Assembly (NCBI GenBank): GCA_030654835.1
Contig: JAURWS010000037.1
Coordinates: 62,001-126,000, forward strand
Origin: Gammaproteobacteria bacterium
GTDB lineage: Bacteria; Pseudomonadota; Gammaproteobacteria; Pseudomonadales; Pseudohongiellaceae
Length of the DNA stretch: 64,000 nucleotides
Reading direction: 5' to 3'
Part shown: positions 1 to 11,351 of the stretch, piece after piece
How positions within the stretch are numbered: the stretch's first letter is position 1
How the letters are laid out: the number at the start of each line of letters is the position of its first letter
The notes under the pieces: generated by a model
What the model was told of the DNA's origin: nothing
Database searches by the model: none
Seen by the model: the letters and a program-made list of their open reading frames with translations, nothing else
Program-made: the position numbers and the translations under genes

Positions 1-2082
1 CTGTTTCCGCTGGCGCTGGGGCTCAAGGTGGTCGCTATGCTGCGCCATTCCGATGAACCCGCCGAGGAGTTCTCCTGGGGAATGTTCGGGCTCAAGGCGA
101 CTGGGGTGATCCTGCTGGCGGTAGGTGCCTGTGCACTGGCTACCATGCACTTCGAGATCGACCAGAGTGTGCCTTGGCTGGCTGGTGGCGTGGTTGGTTC
201 ACTGATGGTGGACGTCACGGTGCCGGTGTTTGCCGTGGTCGGCAGCACCATCCTGTATTTCGCCATCTTCCTGCTGGGGCTGACCATTTCCGTGGAGATT
301 TCCTGGCTTCGCCTCATCGACAGCATTGGCTACTGGACCTTGACCATTTCAGGCAACGTCGGGCAGGGACTGCGTGGCTGGCTGCAGAGCAGGAAGGAAG
401 AGCAGGATACCAAGCAGATTCTGGAGTCGCGCAAGCGCAACCTCGATATCTACATCGAAAAGGAAAAGAAGCGCGTGCCGCCGACCATCACTCCCCTGGT
501 CAAGGCGCCCCTGCAGAAGAGCGAACGCGTCGAAAAAGAGCGGCAGGGAAGATTGTTCGCCGCCCCCAACCCCGGCGATCTGCCCGCGATTTCGTTGCTG
601 GATGAATGGAAGGGCAGTGCCAAGGCCGGTTTCTCCAAGGACTCACTGGAGGCGATGTCGCGACTGCTGGAGCTCAAGCTCAAGGACTTCGGCATCGAGA
701 TCGAAGTGACTGCCGTCAACCCCGGCCCGGTGATTACCCGTTTCGAAGTGCAACCCGCACCCGGTATCAAGGCCAGCCGCATCACCGGACTGGGCAAAGA
801 TCTGGCACGCTCGCTGGCGCTGGTCAGTGTGCGTGTCGTGGAGGTGATTCCTGGCAAGACCGTCATCGGCATAGAGATCCCGAACGAGCACCGCGAGATG
901 ATCATGCTCAGTCAGGTCCTGGCGTCTCCGGATTTCGACAAGTCCCATTCTCCCGTCAGCATGGCGCTTGGCCATGACATCGTAGGCAACCCGGTGATCG
1001 TGGATCTGGCGAAGATGCCGCACCTGCTGGTGGCCGGTACCACCGGCTCGGGCAAGTCTGTCGGTGTGAATGCCATGATCCTCAGCCTCCTGTTCAAATC
1101 CACGCCGCAGGAAGTGCGGATGATCATGATCGATCCCAAGATGCTGGAGCTGTCGGTCTACGATGGCATTCCGCATCTGCTGACACCGGTGATCACCGAC
1201 ATGAAGGATGCCGCCAACGGTCTGCGCTGGTGCGTGGCCGAGATGGAGCGTCGCTACAAGCTAATGTCGGCTCTGGGCGTGCGCAATCTCGCTGGCTATA
1301 ACAAGAAGGTGACCGATGCGCAGACAGCCGGCCAGCCGATCGTCGATCCGCTGTGGCGGCCCGACCCCATGCAGCTGTTCGAGGAGCAGTCAGCGCCCAT
1401 GCTGGAATCCTTGCCGGTGATCGTGGTGGTCGTCGACGAACTCGCCGACATGATGATGGTGGTGGGCAAGAAGGTCGAAGAGTTGATTGCCCGTATCGCC
1501 CAGAAGGCGCGAGCGGCCGGGATTCATCTGATTCTGGCGACCCAGCGTCCATCGGTCGACGTCCTCACCGGTCTGATCAAGGCCAACATTCCGACCCGTC
1601 TCTCGTTCATGGTGCAGTCGAAGATCGATTCGCGCACGATTCTGGGTGAGGGCGGTGCCGAACAACTGCTGGGCAATGGCGATATGCTGTTCCTGCCCCC
1701 GGGCGGCGGTGTCGCCACGCGTGTGCATGGAGCCTTCGTCAGCGACGACGAGGTCCATCGCGTCGTGGCAGACTGGAAGACACGCGGTGAACCGGTCTAT
1801 ATCGAAGAGATCACACAAGGTGCGGACGAGCGCGACTATGGTGGCTTCGGCGACGGCGGTGATGAGGAGGGCGGTGGTGAGGAAGACGATGCCCTCTATG
1901 ACGAGGCCGTGGCCTTCGTGACAGAATCGCGCAAAGCCTCCATCTCGGCGGTACAGAGGAAGTTGCGGATCGGCTACAATCGCGCCGCCCGCATGATCGA
2001 TGCCATGGAGTCAGCTGGAGTTGTCTCCGCCATGGGCAGTAATGGCGGCCGCGAGGTCATCGCGCCGCCTCCCCCGCGCTAG
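1..2082 (+). CDS. ftsK: DNA translocase FtsK, 5'-truncated by the window edge
   Basis: Frame is open from base 1; N-terminal TM segments, Walker [41 protein letters not shown]-terminal winged-helix (gamma) domain [29 protein letters not shown]. Confidence 0.97.
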   Translation: MFPLALGLKVVAMLRHSDEPAEEFSWGMFGLKATGVILLAVGACALATMHFEIDQSVPWLAGGVVGSLMVDVTVPVFAVVGSTILYFAIFLLGLTISVEISWLRLIDSIGYWTLTISGNVGQGLRGWLQSRKEEQDTKQILESRKRNLDIYIEKEKKRVPPTITPLVKAPLQKSERVEKERQGRLFAAPNPGDLPAISLLDEWKGSAKAGFSKDSLEAMSRLLELKLKDFGIEIEVTAVNPGPVITRFEVQPAPGIKASRITGLGKDLARSLALVSVRVVEVIPGKTVIGIEIPNEHREMIMLSQVLASPDFDKSHSPVSMALGHDIVGNPVIVDLAKMPHLLVAGTTGSGKSVGVNAMILSLLFKSTPQEVRMIMIDPKMLELSVYDGIPHLLTPVITDMKDAANGLRWCVAEMERRYKLMSALGVRNLAGYNKKVTDAQTAGQPIVDPLWRPDPMQLFEEQSAPMLESLPVIVVVVDELADMMMVVGKKVEELIARIAQKARAAGIHLILATQRPSVDVLTGLIKANIPTRLSFMVQSKIDSRTILGEGGAEQLLGNGDMLFLPPGGGVATRVHGAFVSDDEVHRVVADWKTRGEPVYIEEITQGADERDYGGFGDGGDEEGGGEEDDALYDEAVAFVTESRKASISAVQRKLRIGYNRAARMIDAMESAGVVSAMGSNGGREVIAPPPPR

Positions 2083-2099
2083 TTCAGGAAGTCCGCCCT

Positions 2100-2768
2100 A
2101 TGCAACACCAGATTCTCAAGTCCGTTTGCAAGGTCATTGCGGCTGCGCTGGTCCTTCCACTGCTGACGTTGAGCAGCTTGACCGCTATTGCTCAGCAGGA
2201 GCCAGCGGACAAGCTGGAGGAGTTGCTTGGCAGCATCGACACCATACAGGCCGATGTGCGGCAACTGATCATGGAGTCCACCGGTGGCATCCTCGAAGAG
2301 AGTGAGATCAAGTTCAAACTCAAACGCCCGGATGGCTTCTACTGGGAGACGATTCTTCCTTATCCTGAATTGATCGTCACGGATGGCGTGACGCTCTGGA
2401 ACTATCAGCCTGATCTGCTGCAGGTGACCATTGAGCCGTGGGATGCCGCACGCTCGGAGCTCGCCGCTCAATTGCTGAATGGACGCATGGACGAGATTCG
2501 CACCGATTACACGATCACCGGCGGCGCTGTCCGTGACGGTGGGGCCTGGGAATTCTTCCTGGAGCCACTCGACGATGCCAGTCTCTACCGACGGGTCACG
2601 CTGTATTTCACGAACACGCAGTTGACGTCGATCCATGTCGATAACGGCAATGGCCAGCGCACCTTCTGGGAGTTCTTCAACCACGAGGTCAATCTGCCAC
2701 TCGACGATGCACTGTTTGTGTTCGTCCCGCCGGAAGATATCGACGTCATCGACAATTCCGCGCAGTGA
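2100..2768 (+). CDS. lolA: Outer membrane lipoprotein carrier protein LolA
   Basis: Signal peptide, LolA-like fold sequence (KRPDGFYWETILPYPELIVTDGVTLWNYQPDLLQVTI), position between ftsK and rarA. Confidence 0.93.
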   Translation: MQHQILKSVCKVIAAALVLPLLTLSSLTAIAQQEPADKLEELLGSIDTIQADVRQLIMESTGGILEESEIKFKLKRPDGFYWETILPYPELIVTDGVTLWNYQPDLLQVTIEPWDAARSELAAQLLNGRMDEIRTDYTITGGAVRDGGAWEFFLEPLDDASLYRRVTLYFTNTQLTSIHVDNGNGQRTFWEFFNHEVNLPLDDALFVFVPPEDIDVIDNSAQ

Positions 2769-2780
2769 AGGTCTGCTGCC

Positions 2781-4199
2781 ATGACTGACAACGTGTCCCA
2801 GTCCTTGTTCCCTGAAGACGACAAACTTGCTTTGGAGACGTCCGCTGCCTCGCAGCCACTGGCGTCGCGCATGCGCCCCCGGCAGTTGGAGGACTTCATT
2901 GGTCAGGAACATCTGCTGGGGGATGGCAAGTCACTGGGCGAGGCGATCCGCAAGGGCCTGCCGCATTCCATGATTCTGTGGGGCCCGCCTGGAGTCGGCA
3001 AGACGACGCTGGCGAGGCTGGTGGCCGAGACCAGTGGCGGGCAGTTCGAGAGCCTCTCGGCGGTACTCTCCGGTGTCAAAGACATTCGTGCTGCGGTCGA
3101 GCGGGCACAGGCTCTGCGCAAGGTCAACGGCCGTTCCACCATCCTGTTCGTGGACGAGGTGCACCGTTTCAACAAGAGTCAGCAGGACGCCTTTCTCCCC
3201 CACGTCGAGGATGGCACGTTGATCTTCATTGGCGCCACTACCGAGAATCCCTCTTTTGAGTTGAACAATGCCCTGTTGTCACGGGCACGGGTCTACGTCC
3301 TCAAATCTCTCGACGATGATGCCTTGGTGGGCGTGATCGATGCGGCACTGAGCGACACGCGGCGCGGACTCGGCAAGCGCCGCATCGCACTCGCTGAACC
3401 GGAGAAGCGCCGTCTGGCGATGGCGGCCGATGGCGATGCCCGCAAGGCACTCAATCTGCTGGAGATCGCCGTCGATCTGGGCGCTGAACGGGATGGCGTG
3501 CTGCACATCGACACGCAGGTTATCGAACAGGTGTTGCAGGGTAGTGCTCGCCGCTTCGACAAGGGCGGCGACTCCTTTTACGAACAGATATCAGCCCTTC
3601 ACAAGGCGGTGCGCGGCTCCAGCCCTGACAGCGCACTGTATTGGCTGGTGCGGATGCTGGACGGCGGTTGTGATCCGCTCTATGTCGCGCGTCGGCTGGT
3701 CCGCATGGCCAGTGAGGATGTCGGCAACGCTGATCCACGTGCGTTGCAGATAGCGCTTTCGGCCTGGGATGCTCAGACCCGGCTGGGCAGCCCCGAGGGT
3801 GAACTGGTGATCGCTCAGGCCGTCATCTACCTGGCTTGCGCACCGAAGAGCAATGCCGTGTACAACGCCTACAATCAGGCGCATGCGGACGTGCAGAGCG
3901 GGGCTTCTCTGGAAGTGCCGCCGCATCTGCGCAATGCCCCGACGGCGCTGATGAAGTCCTTGGATTATGGCGCCGAGTACCGCTACAGTCATGACGAACC
4001 AGGGGCCTATTCGGCAGGCGAGAATTATTTTCCCCCGCAGCTGCAGGATACCCGGTATTATTTCCCGACCGAAAACGGGCTTGAGCAGAAGATCCGCGAA
4101 AAGCTGGAATATCTGCGTGAGCGTGACCGTAACAGCCCCCGACAGCGGTATCCTGCCAAGGGCAGCAACACTAAAGAGCAAGGACAGACCGGACGATGA
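2781..4199 (+). CDS. rarA: Replication-associated recombination protein A (RarA/MgsA AAA+ ATPase)
   Basis: [52 protein letters not shown] motifs. Confidence 0.96.
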   Translation: MTDNVSQSLFPEDDKLALETSAASQPLASRMRPRQLEDFIGQEHLLGDGKSLGEAIRKGLPHSMILWGPPGVGKTTLARLVAETSGGQFESLSAVLSGVKDIRAAVERAQALRKVNGRSTILFVDEVHRFNKSQQDAFLPHVEDGTLIFIGATTENPSFELNNALLSRARVYVLKSLDDDALVGVIDAALSDTRRGLGKRRIALAEPEKRRLAMAADGDARKALNLLEIAVDLGAERDGVLHIDTQVIEQVLQGSARRFDKGGDSFYEQISALHKAVRGSSPDSALYWLVRMLDGGCDPLYVARRLVRMASEDVGNADPRALQIALSAWDAQTRLGSPEGELVIAQAVIYLACAPKSNAVYNAYNQAHADVQSGASLEVPPHLRNAPTALMKSLDYGAEYRYSHDEPGAYSAGENYFPPQLQDTRYYFPTENGLEQKIREKLEYLRERDRNSPRQRYPAKGSNTKEQGQTGR

Positions 4200-4561
4200 T
4201 CTACTCCCTGGCAGTTGCTTTCGGTGGGGCGCTCGGCGCCTTGTCACGTTACTGGTTGATCAGCGCATTGGGAGCCAGCCGGTTTCCCTGGGGCACCTTC
4301 ACGGTCAACGTGCTGGGCTCGTGCCTGATCGGCGTGCTGTATGTGCTGATCAGTGAAAAGGCTGTCCTCTCCGAGCAATGGCGCTCGTTGCTGATGGTCG
4401 GCTATCTCGGGGCATTCACGACCTTCTCCAGCTTCTCGCTGGATGCCCTGCAGTTGTTGCAGGAAGGCCGCGTGTTGCAGGCGGCATTGTATGTAGTGGG
4501 CAGCGTTGCGCTGTGTCTGGCCGGAGCCTGGCTGGGCATCGTGTTGATGCGGGCCTTGTAG
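4196..4561 (+). CDS. crcB: Fluoride channel CrcB
   Basis: GGALGALSRYW, GTFTVNVLGSCLIG, GYLGAFTTFSSFSLD motifs; 4-bp overlap with rarA. Confidence 0.95.
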   Translation: MIYSLAVAFGGALGALSRYWLISALGASRFPWGTFTVNVLGSCLIGVLYVLISEKAVLSEQWRSLLMVGYLGAFTTFSSFSLDALQLLQEGRVLQAALYVVGSVALCLAGAWLGIVLMRAL

Positions 4562-4597
4562 AAAAACAATTTGATTGTGGAAAAGAACCTGACTTGA

Positions 4598-5887
<1,290 letters not shown>

Positions 5888-5948
5888 GAACTCTGCTGTG
5901 GGCCATGTCTTGGTCGACAGCAGGCGCTCAAGCTCAAGGAGTAGATGA

Positions 5949-7331
5949 ATGCAGTACCTGCCCATTTTTCTGAATGTCCGTGCCCAGAACTGCCTCATCG
6001 TCGGTGGCGGTGAAGTGGCCTATCGCAAAGCCGTGTTGCTCGACAAATCCGGCGCTCGCCTCCGGGTGGTCGCCCCCACAATCAACGAGACGCTGCAAAC
6101 CCTGGTGATCGCTGGTGCGGGCGAGCTGCATCGACGTCCCTTTGTCGAGGCCGATCTGGATGGTGTATTTCTGGTGGTTGCCGCGACGGATGACGAGGAA
6201 GTGAATGCTGCAGTGTCCACCGCAGCCAAGGCGCGCGGCCTGCCCGTCAATGTCGTCGACAAGCCATCGCTGTGCAGCTTCATCGTGCCCTCCATCGTGG
6301 ACCGTTCGCCCGTCGTCATCGCCATCTCCAGCGGCGGCACCTCGCCGGTGTTGACGCGCAAACTCAAGGAAAAGATCGAAGTGCTGGTGCCCGCCGCCTA
6401 TGGCCGCCTGGCCCTTCTGCTGGGTAAATATCGCGGCCGGGTGAAGACCATGATCGCCGAGGGCAAGCGCCGCACCCGCTTCTGGGAGGCACTGCTGTCG
6501 GGGCCTTTGTCGGAGATGGTGTTCGCGGGCAAGGAAGAGGATGGCAAGCGCTACATTGAGCAGCATCTCGCGCTCGCCGATTACCTTGATGTGCGCGGCG
6601 AAGTCTATCTGGTCGGTGCAGGCCCGGGTGATCCCGATCTGCTCACGCTCAAGGCCTTGCGATTGATGCATGAGGCCGATGTGGTGCTCTACGATCGTCT
6701 CGTGTCCAAGGAGATCATGGCGCGCGTGCGCCCGGACGCGGAGAAGATCAACGTGGGCAAGGAGCGCTCCAACCACCTCGTGCCGCAGGAAGAGATCAAC
6801 GACATGTTGGTGCGCCTCGCCTTGGAGGGCAAGAGAGTGCTGCGTCTGAAAGGTGGCGACCCATTCATCTTCGGGCGTGGCGGTGAGGAGATTGATCGGC
6901 TGGCCGAGGCCAGGATTCCTTTCCAGGTTATTCCCGGCATCACGGCCGCCTCAGGCTGCGCCTGTTACGCGGGCATTCCGTTGACTCATCGTGACTACTC
7001 ACAGTCCGTGCGCTTTGTGACCGGGCATTTGAAGAACGACACCATCGACCTCGACTGGCCAACGCTGGCTTACGAGAACCAGACGGTGGTGTTCTATATG
7101 GGGCTGATCGGGTTGGAGGTGATCTGCGCGCAACTGATCGCCCACGGCATGGCGGCCGACATGCCGATCGCGCTGGTGCAACAGGGGACGACGCCCAACC
7201 AGAAGGTGCTGACCGGCACGCTGGCGACTATGCCAGGCATCGTTGCCAACAACGAGATACAGGCGCCGACGATCATTATCGTCGGGCGCGTGGTGAAGCT
7301 ACGGCCACGGTATTCGTGGTTTGGTGGTTAA
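5949..7331 (+). CDS. cysG: Siroheme synthase CysG (precorrin-2 dehydrogenase/ferrochelatase plus uroporphyrinogen-III methyltransferase)
   Basis: MQYLPIFLNVRAQNCLIVGGGEVAYRK and VYLVGAGPGDPDLLTLKALRLM, full bifunctional length. Confidence 0.97.
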   Translation: MQYLPIFLNVRAQNCLIVGGGEVAYRKAVLLDKSGARLRVVAPTINETLQTLVIAGAGELHRRPFVEADLDGVFLVVAATDDEEVNAAVSTAAKARGLPVNVVDKPSLCSFIVPSIVDRSPVVIAISSGGTSPVLTRKLKEKIEVLVPAAYGRLALLLGKYRGRVKTMIAEGKRRTRFWEALLSGPLSEMVFAGKEEDGKRYIEQHLALADYLDVRGEVYLVGAGPGDPDLLTLKALRLMHEADVVLYDRLVSKEIMARVRPDAEKINVGKERSNHLVPQEEINDMLVRLALEGKRVLRLKGGDPFIFGRGGEEIDRLAEARIPFQVIPGITAASGCACYAGIPLTHRDYSQSVRFVTGHLKNDTIDLDWPTLAYENQTVVFYMGLIGLEVICAQLIAHGMAADMPIALVQQGTTPNQKVLTGTLATMPGIVANNEIQAPTIIIVGRVVKLRPRYSWFGG

Positions 7332-7344
7332 AGACGCATCTGAC

Positions 7345-7413
7345 CTGTGGGAGCTGGCCTGCCAGCGATTGAATCCCGTGCGAACTCAATCGCCGGCAGG
7401 CCAGCTCCCACAG
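7345..7413. repeat. REP-like inverted repeat
   Basis: Perfect 19-bp arms CTGTGGGAGCTGGCCTGCC (7345-7363) / GGCAGGCCAGCTCCCACAG (7395-7413), extending to about 28 bp with one mismatch; lies between convergent cysG and purC. Confidence 0.85.
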
Positions 7414-7420
7414 AGTCTTC

Positions 7421-8524
7421 TTACACTATCAGGTCGAATTCAGCGGAGAGGATATCCAGAATCTCCTGCTTCGGATTGTCCGACAGCGCAATCTTCTTGC
7501 CGACGATCTGCTCCGCGATTCCCAGATAGGTGCGTGACACCTGCATCAGCATGTCTTCCGGCAGGGCGTTGTCGCGAGCCAGTGCGGCGCGCTCAGGCAT
7601 GCGGTCTTTGTTCAGCAGGATGTCCGGATCCGGGAAGTAGTTCAGCAGTTGCTGGCGGAATTCCTCTTTCGATTTCTCGATGACCTTGCCCTTGCGGTAG
7701 GACGCGCCGTCCCAGATGCGTGACGAATCCGGCGTGCCCACCTCGTCCATATAGATCAGCTTTTCCTGCCCGTTCTTGTCGGTGACATAACCGAATTCAA
7801 ACTTGGTATCGACAAAGACCTGATCGATTTTCTCCAGTTCTTTGCTGATGACGTTGAAGCCTTCCTTGAGCAGCTTCTCATAGAAATCGACGTCGGCTGG
7901 CTTGCGGAAGTTGAAGGAGGCGTAGTTGCGTTCGATGTCGGCACGGGTGATGTTGACGTCATCCGCTTCCGGCACGCCCGGAATCCCTTTCAGGATGCCC
8001 TTGGTGGACGGCGTGATGAGTAACTCGGGCAGACGCTGATCCTTCTTCAAACCTTCTGGCAACAGGATGCCGCAGAAATCGCGCTCACCCTTGGTATAGG
8101 AGCGCCACATGGAGCCTGTGATGTATTGACGGCAGATGGCCTCGATCATGACCGGGCGCGCCTTCTGCACGATCCAGACGAAAGGATGAGGAATCTCCAG
8201 AATGTGGCTGTCGGCCAGACCCTGTTCGCGGAACAACCGGAACCAGTGGTTGGAGATAGTGTTCAACGCCGCGCCCTTGCCGGGCACGCCATTGAGCCCA
8301 CCTTCGCCATGCCAGATACAGTCAAAGGCGGAGATGCGGTCGCTGATCACCATGATCGCCAGTGGCGCGTCGGCGGCCACATCGTAACCGCGTTCCCGGA
8401 TCAAGCGTTTGCTGTCGGCCTCGGTCAGCCAATAAACAGAGCGTACCTTGCCACTGTGGACAGGTTTATCCGTGCGGATGGGCAGATCGTTGTTGACGGC
8501 AAGTACGCGTTCGGCGAGCTTCAT
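7421..8524 (-). CDS. purC: Phosphoribosylaminoimidazole-succinocarboxamide synthase (SAICAR synthetase)
   Basis: [52 protein letters not shown]; start set at MKLAERVL. Confidence 0.95.
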   Translation of the reverse strand: MKLAERVLAVNNDLPIRTDKPVHSGKVRSVYWLTEADSKRLIRERGYDVAADAPLAIMVISDRISAFDCIWHGEGGLNGVPGKGAALNTISNHWFRLFREQGLADSHILEIPHPFVWIVQKARPVMIEAICRQYITGSMWRSYTKGERDFCGILLPEGLKKDQRLPELLITPSTKGILKGIPGVPEADDVNITRADIERNYASFNFRKPADVDFYEKLLKEGFNVISKELEKIDQVFVDTKFEFGYVTDKNGQEKLIYMDEVGTPDSSRIWDGASYRKGKVIEKSKEEFRQQLLNYFPDPDILLNKDRMPERAALARDNALPEDMLMQVSRTYLGIAEQIVGKKIALSDNPKQEILDILSAEFDLIV

Positions 8525-8610
8525 GAGGTGTTTCCTGTGTCGGTTCCAGCGAGCGCGCATGATAGCAGAATTCACTTCCTCCGCCAGCCGCGTGCTCTCC
8601 GTCGAGCAGG

Positions 8611-8949
8611 TTAAAAGCAGTTGGTGGGGCGCGGCAGTCCGGCAATCTTGCTGGCCAGCAGGGCAGGATTGCCGGGAAACAATTTCATCAGGTAGATACT
8701 GCGTCCCTTGTCGGCGCCCAGCTCGCGCGCCACCAGTTTGACCAGCGGTCGCATGGCCGGGGACAATTCGTGAGTCTGGTAAAACGCCCGCAACACCGTG
8801 ATCACCTCCCAGTGCGCCGGGGTCAACTGCACCGTTGCGGCGGCTGCCAGCTTCTCGGCCACGTCTTCATTCCAGTCTTCCAGCGAACGCAGATAGCCAT
8901 CCTTGTCGAGGGGAATTCTGCGGTGGTTGGGAAGAGTCAGGCTGTTCAT
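8611..8949 (-). CDS. tusE: TusE/DsrC family sulfurtransferase
   Basis: [33 protein letters not shown], penultimate Cys in C-terminal PTNCF. Confidence 0.93.
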   Translation of the reverse strand: MNSLTLPNHRRIPLDKDGYLRSLEDWNEDVAEKLAAAATVQLTPAHWEVITVLRAFYQTHELSPAMRPLVKLVARELGADKGRSIYLMKLFPGNPALLASKIAGLPRPTNCF

Positions 8950-8972
8950 CTCGGGAAGACCTCGGGTTCGAT

Positions 8973-9344
8973 TCAGAACCAGCTCACTGTCCTGCGGTGG
9001 GTGCAGACCAGAGCGACGAAGTCTTTGTAGGCAATGGGCTCGACATGCGCGGGCAGTTGCTCTGCAGCGATGCCGCGTGCCTGCAGGTCTTCCCGTAACG
9101 CGTAAATCCTGATGCCCTCAGAACCCCCTGTGGGAGCGGGCCCTGCCCGCGATTGATTCTCTGCCAATATATCGCGGGCGAGGCCCGCTCCCACAAGGGC
9201 TGCAGCATCGACGGGGTTGTAAACGCCGTCTTCCAGCAGCAGAATTGCATCTCCGGAACGTGCCACGCGCAGGCAGGAAGCCAGCGCATCCGAGCCGAAG
9301 GCGGATTTGTTGACTGTGTGCAGCGTGCTCAATGTCGGGTTCAT
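8973..9344 (-). CDS. tusB: TusB/DsrH family sulfur relay protein carrying a REP-derived internal insertion
   Basis: LHTVNKSAF, ILLLEDGVYNPVDAA, IRIYALREDLQARGI, C-terminal W; located between tusE and tusC. Confidence 0.85.
   Translation of the reverse strand: MNPTLSTLHTVNKSAFGSDALASCLRVARSGDAILLLEDGVYNPVDAAALVGAGLARDILAENQSRAGPAPTGGSEGIRIYALREDLQARGIAAEQLPAHVEPIAYKDFVALVCTHRRTVSWF
9128..9196. repeat. REP-like inverted repeat inside the tusB reading frame
   Basis: Arms GTGGGAGCGGGCCCTGCCCGCGAT / ATCGCGGGCGAGGCCCGCTCCCAC (two mismatches). Confidence 0.88.
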
Positions 9345-9736
9345 AGATTGAAAACCACATCGGATTGGCGGATCAGCTCGGCAATCTTGTCAGCGTCGCA
9401 GACCTGGGTGTCGATCACCAGTTGGTCCGGCGTCAGGCCGCGTAGTTGCAGGGATTCAGCGTCCACAAAAATATTGCTGACATCGTAGAGGGGCAGGGCA
9501 GAGAACGCGGCGCTAAGGTTTTTCGCATCGATTGCTGCGGGTTCCTGACCGCGCCGCAACTGCTGGACGCCGTCGTCCATGAACACATAGTTCACTTGTT
9601 GATCGAAGACGGCAGCGGAGAGCACCATGTCCAGCATGGCCTTGGCGCCGCCTTGCCCATACGGCGCGCGGCGGCTGATAAAGGTCAATACCTTGCGGGT
9701 AGGTAGAGCAGAATTCTCCATCATCTCACGCTCCAA
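9341..9736 (-). CDS. tusC: TusC/DsrF family sulfur relay protein
   Basis: RRAPYGQGGAKAMLDMVLSAAVFDQQVNYVFMDDGVQQL; overlaps neighbouring tus genes. Confidence 0.92.
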   Translation of the reverse strand: MEREMMENSALPTRKVLTFISRRAPYGQGGAKAMLDMVLSAAVFDQQVNYVFMDDGVQQLRRGQEPAAIDAKNLSAAFSALPLYDVSNIFVDAESLQLRGLTPDQLVIDTQVCDADKIAELIRQSDVVFNL

Positions 9737-10115
9737 AGCTCACCACCCTGTCCGATGCCAATGCCGCATCCACCAGTTGCCCGAGTCCGGACAAGGTCGT
9801 GCCTGCAGCCAGACTGGCACCAGCACGCTCGTAGCGTGCGGCTTCCTGAGTATCGATGATGCCGCGTTTGAGTGCCGAAGACACGCAGCTGATGGCATCA
9901 AGTTCATGCTCCGCAATCAGCGTCTGCCAGGCTCGGATCAGGTCAAATTCTCCCTGGGGCGCCACGCTCAGTGCGCTGCTGTTGAGCACCCCATCGCCAT
10001 AGAAAAACAGGCGATAGATCTCGTGCCCGGCTTCCAGTGCCGTACGCGTGAACTGGTAGGCACTCCAGGCGGACTGGGAGGAGGGGGCAGAGTAGATGAC
10101 GACAGTGAGTTTCAC
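9726..10115 (-). CDS. tusD: TusD/DsrE family sulfurtransferase
   Basis: MKLTVVIYSAPSSQSAWSAYQFTRTALEAGHEIYRLFFYGDGV, conserved Cys in AISCVSSALKRG. Confidence 0.92.
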   Translation of the reverse strand: MKLTVVIYSAPSSQSAWSAYQFTRTALEAGHEIYRLFFYGDGVLNSSALSVAPQGEFDLIRAWQTLIAEHELDAISCVSSALKRGIIDTQEAARYERAGASLAAGTTLSGLGQLVDAALASDRVVSFGA

Positions 10116-10170
10116 CGGGACAAACCTTTACTGTGATCAGGGTTGATAATTCAAGGATGGCTCTGCAAAC

Positions 10171-10196
10171 AAAAAGCCCCGATCAGGACCGGGGCT
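10171..10196 (-). terminator. Rho-independent terminator downstream of the Bax-inhibitor-1 family gene
   Basis: GC-rich GCCCCGATC...GGACCGGGGC hairpin followed on the minus strand by a U tract (GGGGCTTTTTG). Confidence 0.8.
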
Positions 10197-10242
10197 CGAG
10201 TTTTCGACGCTGCAAATTTCAACAGCGCCTGCGGACGGTGAC

Positions 10243-10911
10243 TTATTCGTCGCCGCCGGAGAATGCCATCAGCAGGTGAACCAGGCTCATGAACAGATTG
10301 TAGATGGACACGAACAGGGTGATGGTAGCCAGGATGTAATTGGTCTCGCCGCCTCTCACAATCTCACCGGTCTGACGCAGGATTATCGCGCTGGAGAACA
10401 GCATGAAGCCTACGGAAATTGCCAGTTGCAGCGCTGGAATTTTGAAGAAGATGCCCATGATCATCGCTGCGAGCAGTACGAAACAGCCTGCCGTGATGAA
10501 ACCGTTCAGGAAGGAGAAGTCCTTGCGTGATACCAGCGCATAACCGGACAGTCCGAAGAAGATGAATGCCGTGCCGCCCAAGGCTGTGGTCACGACTTCA
10601 CTGCCGGCGCTGGTAGACATCAGGGCGCCGATCATCGGGCCGGTGCCGTAGCCGATAAAGCCGGCGAAGGCGAATATAGTCAGCAGACCCCAGGCGCTAC
10701 GTGCGAGTGCTTGGGTGGCAAACAGCAGACCATACAGGCCGATGATGTAGACCCACATGTTCATGGGGGCAGAATTGGTGCTCAGTGTCGCCATGAAGGC
10801 GCTGAACGCCAGTGTCATGCCAAGCAGCAGATAGGTATTTTTCAGTACTTTGTTAACAGCAACGACCGATCCACGGGTTTGCCCAACATCCAACACATCA
10901 AACTGACTCAT
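10243..10911 (-). CDS. Bax inhibitor-1/YccA family membrane protein
   Basis: Seven-TM sequence, NKVLKNTYLLLGMTLAFSA, SLVHLLMAFSGGDE; start set at MSQFDVLD. Confidence 0.92.
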   Translation of the reverse strand: MSQFDVLDVGQTRGSVVAVNKVLKNTYLLLGMTLAFSAFMATLSTNSAPMNMWVYIIGLYGLLFATQALARSAWGLLTIFAFAGFIGYGTGPMIGALMSTSAGSEVVTTALGGTAFIFFGLSGYALVSRKDFSFLNGFITAGCFVLLAAMIMGIFFKIPALQLAISVGFMLFSSAIILRQTGEIVRGGETNYILATITLFVSIYNLFMSLVHLLMAFSGGDE

Positions 10912-11181
10912 AGTGATCTCCGTAGTAACGCATTCAAGTGCATACAAACAAGGTGCTGACATAGACCGGGGCAGGCACTTCGCTATTTCATGCAGAGCCA
11001 GTCGTACCAGCCCTGCTTTCATGCCTGATATATGGGGGTAAACTGTAAATAATTCAATCACCCGGCGGGGGCAATCATACCGTGCGACCTTTTAAAAGCA
11101 ATCCTTTCCGCCGAGGCTGCAATTTCCGGGCATTCTGAGGTTGACTGAATTCGAAAAATCAGTAAGATTGGCCCCCGTTGC

Positions 11182-11271
11182 GGAGGGGTGGCAGAGCGGT
11201 TGAATGCACCGGTCTTGAAAACCGGCGAGGATGAAAGTCCTTCGAGAGTTCGAATCTCTCCCCCTCCGCCA
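11182..11271 (+). tRNA. tRNA-Ser (anticodon UGA), CCA encoded
   Basis: Acceptor stem GGAGGGG/CCCCTCC, anticodon loop CTTGAAA (TGA), long variable arm, T-loop GTTCGAATC, followed by GCCA. Confidence 0.95.
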
Positions 11272-11351
11272 ACCTCGCAAAATTCCCCGATCCGCAGTAC
11301 CCTCTGAAGTCATCTTGCGTTCACACAACGATGAAGGTGTAAAAGTTCAAC

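Noticed and set aside
2079-2912. 277-aa minus-strand ORF opposite lolA
   Set aside because: Antisense to lolA and the rarA start; translated sequence is low-complexity shadow.
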